From assembly GCA_031284185.1 (NCBI GenBank), contig JAITAJ010000271.1, forward strand, positions 1 to 6,498: 6,498 bases of DNA, in the 5' to 3' direction. The notes below the pieces were generated by a model. The model saw only the letters and a list, made by a program, of their open reading frames with translations, was not told the DNA's origin and did no database searches. The DNA is from Accumulibacter sp. GTDB taxonomy: Bacteria; Pseudomonadota; Gammaproteobacteria; Burkholderiales; Rhodocyclaceae. The position numbers and the translations under genes were made by a program. This document shows positions 1 to 5,046 of the stretch, in pieces; position 1 is the stretch's first letter, and each line of letters starts with the position of its first letter.

Positions 1-34
1 CCGCCAGGACCAGGGCCAGCGCGATGCCGCTCAT
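1..34 (-). CDS. 5' end of a leftward gene, N-terminus only (partial)
   Basis: Reading leftward, an ATG at 34-32 opens a frame that stays open to the window edge and gives MSGIALALVLA, which looks like the start of a hydrophobic signal peptide or membrane segment. A GGAGA sequence lies 7 nt upstream of this ATG, a good ribosome-binding site. Only 11 codons are visible, so the product cannot be named. If real, the gene is divergent from serC and shares the 35-287 intergenic region with it. I infer a gene from the start codon, SD and hydrophobic N-terminus; a chance ATG is possible. Confidence 0.45.
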   Translation of the reverse strand, partial: MSGIALALVLA

Positions 35-119
35 GCGGCGGTCTCCGCGTTTACCGGCAGGAATAAGGGGATCGGTCGTGTTCCGCGCATCATGGAAGTG
101 TTTCCGGAGGCATCTTCGC

Positions 120-134
120 ATGGCGCGGCGCCAT
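120..134. repeat. Perfect 15-bp palindrome in the divergent intergenic region
   Basis: Two 7-base arms, ATGGCGC and GCGCCAT, flank a single central G. The site lies between the leftward gene at the window edge and serC, about 65 bp upstream of the probable serC -10 box. The symmetry would suit a dimeric DNA-binding protein, but no known operator is recognised and GC-rich palindromes also arise by chance. The rest of 35-287 shows no coding frame I would support. Confidence 0.3.
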
Positions 135-199
135 TGCCGCGAGCGGCCCGAAAACCGGGGATGCGTGGAAAACACTCTCCTTATCGTCGAGTCTTTCGC

Positions 200-205
200 T
201 AGAAT
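200..205 (+). promoter_or_regulatory. Probable -10 box upstream of serC
   Basis: TAGAAT (5 of 6 matches to TATAAT) lies about 80 bp upstream of the serC start and would give a leader of roughly 75 nt. No good -35 hexamer is found at 16-18 nt spacing (CTCCTT at 177-182 is poor), so the call rests on the -10 alone. The same hexamer occurs in the tRNA-Ser and purB promoters of this window, which adds mild support. Confidence 0.33.
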
Positions 206-287
206 ACCACCTCTTGCACCTTGAGGATTGCGTTTCCGGCCGATTCGGTCCGAGGTTTTCATTTTTCCGACGAAAGGGTATTCATTC

Positions 288-1370
288 ATGGATCGAGTAT
301 TCAATTTCAGCGCCGGCCCCGCCGCGCTCCCATTGGAAGTCCTGCAACAGGCGCAGGCCGAGCTGGTCAACTGGCACGGCAGCGGCATGTCGGTGATGGA
401 AATGTCGCACCGCGGCAAGGAGTACATGAGCATCCAGGCCGAGGCCGAGGCCGATCTGCGCGAGCTGATGGGCATTCCGGCCGGCTACAAGGTGCTCTTC
501 CTGCAGGGCGGCGCGTCGCTGCAATTTGCCATGGTGCCGATGAACCTCCTGCGCGGCAAGGCTTCCGCCGACTACCTGAACACCGGCGAATGGTCGAAGA
601 AGGCGATCAAGGAGGTCAAGAAGTTTGCCGCGGCCAATGTCGTCGCCTCGTCGGAGGACCGCAATTTCACCTATGCCCCGCCGCAATCGCAATGGCGGCT
701 CGACCCGAACGCGGCCTACGTGCACATCACGCAGAACGAGACGATCGGCGGCGTGGAAATCTTCGATGCGCCGGATACCGGCAGCGTTCCGCTCGTATCC
801 GACATGTCCTCCACGATCCTGTCGCGGCCGATCGACGTGTCGAAATTCGGACTGATCTACGCCGGCGCGCAGAAGAACATCGGCCCGGCCGGACTGACCA
901 TCGTCATCGCGCGCGAAGACCTGCTCGGCCAGACCGTGGCCGGCACCCCGACGATGATGGATTACAAGATCCAGGCGGACAACGATTCGATGTACAACAC
1001 GCCGCCGACCTACGCGGTCTACATCGCCGGCCTGGTGTTCAAGCAGCTCAAGGCCAAGGGCGGCCTGGCGGCGATGGAAAAGACGAATCGCGCCAAGGCG
1101 CGGATTCTCTACGACGCGCTCGACGCTTCGAGCTTCTTCGATTCGCCCGTGGCCAGGGAAAACCGCTCGTTGATGAACATTCCGTTCACCCTGAAGAACC
1201 CGGAACTCGACGAGGAATTCCTCAAGGGCGCCAAGGCGCGCGGCATGATCCAGTTGAAGGGCCACCGTTCCGTGGGCGGTATGCGCGCCTCGATCTACAA
1301 CGCCATGCCGGTCGAAGGCGTGCAGGCGCTCGCCGACTATATGAAGGACTTCGAGAAGACCAAGGCTTGA
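288..1370 (+). CDS. serC: Phosphoserine aminotransferase
   Basis: SerC is a cytosolic PLP enzyme that transaminates 3-phosphohydroxypyruvate with glutamate to O-phosphoserine, the second step of serine synthesis; in many bacteria it also serves the PLP pathway. The 360-residue product matches the usual length (about 360). It begins with the family's FNFSAGPAALP. It has HRG (41-43), the phosphate-loop GGAS (74-77), Trp102 for cofactor stacking, Asp172 in SDMSS, the PLP lysine Lys196 in AGAQKNIGPAG, and the C-terminal GHRSVGGMRAS (325-335). The ATG at 288 is preferred over the TTG at 228: GAAAGGG (272-278) sits 9 nt upstream and the protein then starts exactly at the family N-terminus. serA follows after 135 nt with no clear terminator, so cotranscription is likely. 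Nothing is missing or broken. Confidence 0.97.
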   Translation: MDRVFNFSAGPAALPLEVLQQAQAELVNWHGSGMSVMEMSHRGKEYMSIQAEAEADLRELMGIPAGYKVLFLQGGASLQFAMVPMNLLRGKASADYLNTGEWSKKAIKEVKKFAAANVVASSEDRNFTYAPPQSQWRLDPNAAYVHITQNETIGGVEIFDAPDTGSVPLVSDMSSTILSRPIDVSKFGLIYAGAQKNIGPAGLTIVIAREDLLGQTVAGTPTMMDYKIQADNDSMYNTPPTYAVYIAGLVFKQLKAKGGLAAMEKTNRAKARILYDALDASSFFDSPVARENRSLMNIPFTLKNPELDEEFLKGAKARGMIQLKGHRSVGGMRASIYNAMPVEGVQALADYMKDFEKTKA

Positions 1371-1405
1371 TTCCGATTTTCAGATCATCGGTGAATTTCG
1401 TCGAC

Positions 1406-1435
1406 CCGGCCTTGCCGCGCCATTGGCGGCGCCGG
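1406..1435 (+). other. Bulged hairpin in the serC-serA spacer
   Basis: CCGGC (1406-1410) pairs with GCCGG (1431-1435), and GCCGC (1414-1418) with GCGGC (1426-1430). This gives a 10-bp, nearly all-G/C stem with a 3-nt bulge (CTT) and a 7-nt loop. The nearest T run (TTTT, 1443-1446) begins 8 nt after the stem, so it is not a canonical intrinsic terminator. It could stabilise or punctuate a serC-serA mRNA, or be a by-product of GC-rich sequence. Confidence 0.35.
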
Positions 1436-1505
1436 AGGGTCGTTTTCGTCGCGCCGATGAGCCAGCAAGGGACGTGATACGCCCGGATACGACAATGGAG
1501 GAAGC

Positions 1506-2675
1506 ATGACACGCAAGATCAGAACTCTCAACACCATCTCCAGGCAGGGACTGGCCCGCCTGCCGGGCACCTACGTGGTCGGCAACGACGTGGCCGAGCC
1601 GGATGCCATCCTGGTGCGCTCGACCGACATGCACAAACTGGAGATTCCGCCCGGCTTGCTGGCCGTCGGACGCGCCGGCGCCGGTACCAACAACATCCCG
1701 GTCAAGGCCATGAGCGAAAAAGGCATCGTCGTGTTCAACACGCCGGGGGCCAACGCCAATGCCGTCAAGGAACTGGTGCTCGCCGGCATGCTCATGGGCG
1801 TGCGCAACATCGTGCCGGCCATCCACTTCGCCGCCAAGCTGCAAGGCGACGACGAGTATCTGCAAAAGCAGGTCGAGGCCGAAAAGAAGCAATTCGTCGG
1901 CCGCGAGCTGCGGGGCAGCGTCCTGGGCATCGTCGGCCTGGGATCGATCGGCTCGATTCTGGCCGAGTCCGCGCTCCTGCTCGGCATGAAAGTCATCGGC
2001 ATCGACCCCGAACTCACCGTCGATGCCGCCTGGCGACTGCCGTCGCAGGTCAGGAAGGCGAGCAGCATCGAGGAACTCTTGAAACACTCGGATTTCGTCA
2101 GCCTGCATGTCCCGCTGCTGCCGTCGACCCGCAACCTGATCGACGCCGAGCGCGTGAAAATCATGAAAAAGGGCAGCGTGCTGCTCAATTTTTCGCGCGA
2201 TGGCATCGTCGACACCCAGGCCGTCATCGACGGCCTGGGTGCCAGCCGCCTGCGCGCCTATCTCTGCGATTTTCCGAGTAATCTGCTGCGCCAGCATCCG
2301 CGCGTGGTGGCCCTGCCGCATCTCGGCGCTTCGACCGAGGAAGCGGAAGAGAACTGCGCGAGCATGGTCGTGGATCAACTGGTCGACTATCTGCAAAACG
2401 GCAACATCCTCAACTCGGTCAACTTCCCGAACATCTCGATGCCGCGCGGCTCGCGCCATCGGCTGGCGATCGCCAACGCCAACGTGCCGAACATGCTCGG
2501 GCAGATTTCGACCGCGCTGGCCGACGCCGGGCTGAACATCAACAACATGATGAACAAATCGCGCGGCGAGCTGGCATTTACGCTGGTGGACGTGGAAACC
2601 GACGTTTCGCCGCCGGTGATCGGCCAGTTGTCGGCCATCCAGGGGGTGCTGCGCGTGCGCTACCTGCCGGGCTGA
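1506..2675 (+). CDS. serA: D-3-phosphoglycerate dehydrogenase, short ACT-domain type
   Basis: This NAD-dependent cytosolic enzyme oxidises 3-phosphoglycerate to 3-phosphohydroxypyruvate, the committed step of serine synthesis. Over 389 residues it shows a split substrate-binding domain (1-95 and about 280-310) with GRAGAGTNN (55-63) and NTPGANANAV (78-87). The Rossmann domain has GLGSIG (144-149) and Asp167 for the NAD ribose. Catalytic Arg231 (NFSRDG) and His272 (PHLGAST) are present. A C-terminal ACT domain (about 319-389) suggests serine feedback. There is no intervening ASB domain, as in the roughly 410-residue E. coli enzyme. The usual catalytic Glu between Arg and His is absent, in a loop read as CDFPSNLL; I recall a similar DFP loop in shorter SerA proteins often encoded beside serC in Firmicutes. 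The start is supported by GGAGG at 1497-1501. Another 2-hydroxyacid dehydrogenase activity is possible but unlikely next to serC. Confidence 0.93.
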   Translation: MTRKIRTLNTISRQGLARLPGTYVVGNDVAEPDAILVRSTDMHKLEIPPGLLAVGRAGAGTNNIPVKAMSEKGIVVFNTPGANANAVKELVLAGMLMGVRNIVPAIHFAAKLQGDDEYLQKQVEAEKKQFVGRELRGSVLGIVGLGSIGSILAESALLLGMKVIGIDPELTVDAAWRLPSQVRKASSIEELLKHSDFVSLHVPLLPSTRNLIDAERVKIMKKGSVLLNFSRDGIVDTQAVIDGLGASRLRAYLCDFPSNLLRQHPRVVALPHLGASTEEAEENCASMVVDQLVDYLQNGNILNSVNFPNISMPRGSRHRLAIANANVPNMLGQISTALADAGLNINNMMNKSRGELAFTLVDVETDVSPPVIGQLSAIQGVLRVRYLPG

Positions 2676-2677
2676 GC

Positions 2678-4006
2678 TTGGATCGCCGCGCACGAATCGC
2701 TGGCCGGACCGCCTTCGGCGGCGCGTCTCGCGCGGTACGCCGGGCGCTCGCCATCGCATTGCTCGCCCTGTTGCCGTCCGCCGGTCCGGCGCGGACGTTC
2801 GGGCTTCCCGCGTCCTCCGAGTACAAGGGAGAAATCCGCCGTGACCCGGAAGGCCGGCTGAGCGTCGTCGAGTCCGGGCGAACCCTGGCCGGCACCGCCG
2901 GCGCTTCCCGCCCGGCCACACTGAAAGTCGGCCCAGGGGAGCGGGTACGGACGATCGGCGAGGCCGCCGAAATCGCGCGCGATGGCGATGTCGTCGAAAT
3001 CCTTCCGGGCGATTACCGGGGGCAGCCCGCGGTATGGACGCAGAACGAGCTGACGATTCGCGGTGGCGGCGAGCGCCCGGTGCTGTTCGCCGACGGCAGG
3101 AACGTGGAAGGAAAGGCCCTGTGGATCGTGCGCGGCGGCGCGATACACATCGAGAACCTCGAATTCAGAGGCGCGCGCGTGCCCGATGGCAATGGCGCCG
3201 GCATCCGCTTTGAGCGCGGACGGCTCAGCATTCATCGCTGCGCCTTCGTCGACAACGAGATGGGCCTCCTGACCGGCAACTCGCCCGAACTGTCCCTGGA
3301 AATCAGCGACAGCGAATTTTCCGACGCGCCGCGTCACGACGGCGCCCTCCACCACCTGCTCTACGTCGGCGCCATCGACCGCTTCGTGCTCACCGGCAGC
3401 CGCTTCTCGAACGGCTACCGCGGGCATCTGGTCAAGTCGAGAGCGCGCGAGAATCACGTGCGCTACAACCTGCTCGCCGACGGCCCGGAGGGCAGGGCCT
3501 CGTATGAGCTGGAGTTTCCGAACGGCGGTCTGGCCCATGTCGTCGGCAACGTGATCGCCCAGAGCGCGGCGACCGACAATCCGATCCTCGTCGCCTACGG
3601 CGCCGAAGGCCGGCGCTGGCCGGACAACGCGCTGTACTTCGCGCATGACACGCTGATCGATGCGCGGCGCCAAGGGGGGACGCTTCTCAAGCTGTGGGCG
3701 GATGAGTTCCCGGACGGCATGGAAGTCTGGATTCTCAACAATCTGATCGTCGGCGCCGGCGAATCCGGCCTTCATCCGCCGCCGCGCGGGCGCTTTGAAG
3801 GCAACCGATCGGCGCCCGAAAGCGCCCTGATCGAGTTTGCGGGCCTGCCGGTCCGCCTGAAACCGGACGATCCCTTGCGCGGCAGCGTCCGCGTTCCAGG
3901 CGCCGCGCGCGGCGAAGCGCTGTGGCCGGATGCCGAATTCACGCTCCCCGCCGGTCAGCGCCCGATCCGTCCGGGCCGTGCTCTGGCGCCGGGGGCGTTC
4001 CAGTGA
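2678..4006 (+). CDS. Secreted right-handed parallel beta-helix protein, function unknown
   Basis: This 442-residue protein is probably exported. A basic N-terminus ending in RR (21-22) is followed by a hydrophobic core (ALAIALLALLPSA, 23-35) and a plausible cleavage site after Ala38. A linker leads to GERVRTIGEAAEIARDGDVV (88-107) and LPGDYRG, the typical opening of pectate-lyase-like beta-helices. Repeating coils follow to about residue 365 (for example LTIRGG, IHIENLEFRG, LEISDSEFSD, FVLTGSRFSN, VWILNNLIVG). GHLVKSRA (249-256) and SYELEFPNGG (275-284) resemble motifs I recall from unnamed bacterial beta-helix proteins. Polysaccharide binding or cleavage is possible, but no catalytic site is established. 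The start is TTG, 2 nt after the serA stop, with a weak ribosome-binding site; no ATG or GTG precedes the signal peptide. This suggests translational coupling to serA. A link to serine metabolism is not evident. Confidence 0.85.
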   Translation: MDRRARIAGRTAFGGASRAVRRALAIALLALLPSAGPARTFGLPASSEYKGEIRRDPEGRLSVVESGRTLAGTAGASRPATLKVGPGERVRTIGEAAEIARDGDVVEILPGDYRGQPAVWTQNELTIRGGGERPVLFADGRNVEGKALWIVRGGAIHIENLEFRGARVPDGNGAGIRFERGRLSIHRCAFVDNEMGLLTGNSPELSLEISDSEFSDAPRHDGALHHLLYVGAIDRFVLTGSRFSNGYRGHLVKSRARENHVRYNLLADGPEGRASYELEFPNGGLAHVVGNVIAQSAATDNPILVAYGAEGRRWPDNALYFAHDTLIDARRQGGTLLKLWADEFPDGMEVWILNNLIVGAGESGLHPPPRGRFEGNRSAPESALIEFAGLPVRLKPDDPLRGSVRVPGAARGEALWPDAEFTLPAGQRPIRPGRALAPGAFQ

Positions 4007-4038
4007 TCGCCCATGACCACGATATCGCCGATTACCTG

Positions 4039-4125
4039 CGGAGAGAGGGGGATTCGAACCCCCGTTAGAGTTGCCTCTAAACACGCTTTCCAGGCGTGCG
4101 ACTTAAACCACTCATCCATCTCTCC
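4039..4125 (-). tRNA. tRNA-Ser (anticodon GGA)
   Basis: Read leftward, the gene folds as a class II tRNA. It has a 7-bp acceptor stem GGAGAGA/TCTCTCC and a D arm with GAGTGGTTTAAGTC. The anticodon stem is CACGC/GCGTG with loop CTGGAAA, placing anticodon GGA at 4091-4089 (reads UCC and UCU). A long variable arm has a TTAGAG/CTCTAA stem and GCAA loop, and the T arm is GGGGG-TTCGAAT-CCCCC. The discriminator base is G73, as expected for serine. CCA is not encoded (the next bases read CAG), so the CCA-adding enzyme must complete it. The gene is transcribed from its own promoter and converges on the beta-helix gene 32 bp away. Confidence 0.97.
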
Positions 4126-4135
4126 GGGCGGGCGA

Positions 4136-4164
4136 ATTCTAGCAGAAGCCTCGGGCAAGGACAA
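4136..4164 (-). promoter_or_regulatory. Sigma-70-type promoter of tRNA-Ser
   Basis: Reading leftward, a -35 box TTGTCC (4164-4159) is followed after exactly 17 nt by TAGAAT (4141-4136), which is preceded by TGC as an extended -10. Only 10 nt separate the -10 from the tRNA 5' end, and 9 of them are G or C (TCGCCCGCCC). Such a GC-rich discriminator is typical of stringently controlled stable-RNA promoters. The predicted start leaves a leader of only a few nucleotides. Confidence 0.62.
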
Positions 4165-4244
4165 TTCGGAGGGCAGCGCGGAGGGCCGCGATCCGAGAAA
4201 ACGGAAGAAAGAGAAGCCGGGCGTTCGGTTTTTCGTCACCCATT

Positions 4245-4259
4245 CGGCGCGAAGCGCCG
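4245..4259. other. Perfect hairpin in the tRNA-Ser/GST spacer
   Basis: CGGCGC (4245-4250) and GCGCCG (4254-4259) form a 6-bp stem around GAA on the plus strand (TTC on the minus strand). It lies about 55 bp past the GST stop on the GST sense strand. There is no T run after it in either direction, so I do not call it an intrinsic terminator. It may still slow transcription or protect the GST mRNA 3' end. Confidence 0.35.
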
Positions 4260-4266
4260 CACGCCG

Positions 4267-4303
4267 ATCTGTCTTCTGTCCTCTCGAAGCACTGTCCTCT
4301 GAC
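4267..4303 (-). repeat. GAGGACAG/GAAGACAG dispersed repeat fragment downstream of GST
   Basis: On the minus strand, the GST sense strand, this segment reads GTCAGAGGACAG, then TGCTTCG, then AGAGGACAGAAGACAGAT. The last part matches the end of the purB tail array (6467-6484) at 17 of 18 positions, including a 14-base exact match (GACAGAAGACAGAT). The fragment begins 10 bp past the GST stop codon. Shared unusual sequence at two loci suggests a dispersed simple-repeat family. Its origin is unknown, and no transposase or terminal repeats are visible. Confidence 0.6.
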
Positions 4304-4313
4304 CCCTCCCTCG

Positions 4314-4922
4314 TCACCCCCGAGATTCCGTCTCCGCGAAGGTCGGGCGTCGCATCAATCTGTCGTAGAGCTGCGCGAGGCTGGGATGCTTGCTCCGCCA
4401 GTCGATTTCCGGGAAGCGCAATTCCAGGTAGCCGAGCGCGCAACCGACGCTGATGTCGGCCAGCGTGAAATGGGTGCCCATGCACCATTGATTCTCGCCG
4501 AGCTGATTGGCCATGTAGTCCAGGCCGCGGATGATCTTGCCGTGCTGGCGGTCGATCCAGTCGGCGCTCTGCTGGGCTTCGGGACGCTTTCTTTCGAGAT
4601 GCACCAGCAGCGCCGCTTCACAAACGCCGTCGGCCAGCGCCTCCCAGCGCTTGACCTCGGTGCGCTCCCGGTTCGGCGCCGGCATCAGCTTGTTGTTCGG
4701 CGCCACGTTGTCGAGATACTCGCTGATCACTCGAGAATCAAAGAGCACGATGTCATCGTCGAGCGCGAGCGCTGGAATCTTGCCCAAGGGATTGAGGTTG
4801 GGAACGTTCGATTCCGGCGCCCACGGCGAGTCGATCTCGAATCCGCATTCAATCTTCTTTTCCGCCAATACGACCCGCACCTTGCGGACGAATGGGCTGG
4901 TTAACGATCCGATGAGCTTCAT
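4314..4922 (-). CDS. Glutathione S-transferase family protein, YibF-like
   Basis: This 202-residue cytosolic protein has the two-domain GST architecture and about the length I recall for E. coli YibF. The N-terminal thioredoxin-fold domain (1-75) starts MKLIGSLTSPFVRKVR, with Ser9-Pro10 where GSTs place the catalytic Ser/Cys/Tyr. It has the cis-proline loop NPLGKIPAL (Pro50) and the glutathione gamma-glutamyl contact Asp62-Ser63 in FDSRVISEYL. The helical C-terminal domain (about 85-195) carries the N-capping box TLAD (Thr153-Asp156). Glutathione binding is likely; the substrate is unknown and conjugating activity may be weak. The gene is divergent from purB with short leaders between them. 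The ribosome-binding site is poor: only AAGAAG, 2 nt before the ATG. The start is chosen because it gives the exact family N-terminus. Confidence 0.93.
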   Translation of the reverse strand: MKLIGSLTSPFVRKVRVVLAEKKIECGFEIDSPWAPESNVPNLNPLGKIPALALDDDIVLFDSRVISEYLDNVAPNNKLMPAPNRERTEVKRWEALADGVCEAALLVHLERKRPEAQQSADWIDRQHGKIIRGLDYMANQLGENQWCMGTHFTLADISVGCALGYLELRFPEIDWRSKHPSLAQLYDRLMRRPTFAETESRG

Positions 4923-4956
4923 GGCTTCTTGAGTGAGGAGAAATCAACGGAGCGTG

Positions 4957-4962
4957 ATTATA
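4957..4962 (-). promoter_or_regulatory. Probable -10 box of the GST gene
   Basis: Reading leftward, a perfect TATAAT lies 34 bp before the GST start codon and predicts a leader of about 28 nt. It is embedded in TGGTATATAAT, so a one-step shift gives TATATA with a TGG extended -10. The -35 is weak (TTCCCA, 19-nt spacing). Its upstream side runs into the purB promoter. Confidence 0.5.
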
Positions 4963-4977
4963 TACCAAGGCTCGAAT

Positions 4978-5007
4978 TTGCTGGGAATTTTGCCGGACGG
5001 GTAGAAT
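4978..5007 (+). promoter_or_regulatory. Probable purB promoter
   Basis: TTGCTG (4978-4983) and TAGAAT (5002-5007) are separated by 18 nt and would start transcription near 5014, giving a leader of about 33 nt. The -10 is strong (5 of 6) and the -35 is fair (3 of 6). No site resembling the E. coli PurR operator is visible. Confidence 0.48.
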
Positions 5008-5046
5008 GACGCCTCTTCCCATTCGTGTTGCCGCAAAGGTACGCCC

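Noticed and set aside
24..224. Rightward 66-codon frame in the region upstream of serC
   Set aside because: It has no ribosome-binding site, an Arg-rich composition typical of non-coding GC-rich DNA, and it overlaps the probable serC -10 box.
228..287. Earlier in-frame TTG start for serC
   Set aside because: It adds 20 residues not found in SerC proteins and has no ribosome-binding site; the ATG at 288 has a good one.
282..1265. Long leftward open frame opposite serC, with similar long frames opposite serA (1380-2921), the beta-helix gene (2660-4084) and purB (5224-6051)
   Set aside because: They mirror well-recognised genes, and high GC at third codon positions removes stops on the other strand. 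The translations are Arg/His/Asp-rich with no recognisable domain.
1370..1396. Weak inverted repeat just after the serC stop (CCGAT/ATCGG plus an ATT/AAT extension)
   Set aside because: Only 5 bp plus a bulged 3 bp, with a 9-nt loop and no T run; too weak to call a terminator.
4039..4125. tRNA-Ser as an integration site for a mobile element
   Set aside because: No integrase gene and no second copy of the tRNA 3' end are present in the window.
4201..4235. Possible rightward terminator ending in TTTTT (4229-4233)
   Set aside because: The only stem before the T run is about 3-4 bp, and no rightward gene ends nearby.
4013..4453. Rightward frame spanning the tRNA-Ser gene and the spacer
   Set aside because: It runs antisense through a well-folded tRNA gene and into the GST gene, and shows no protein family features.
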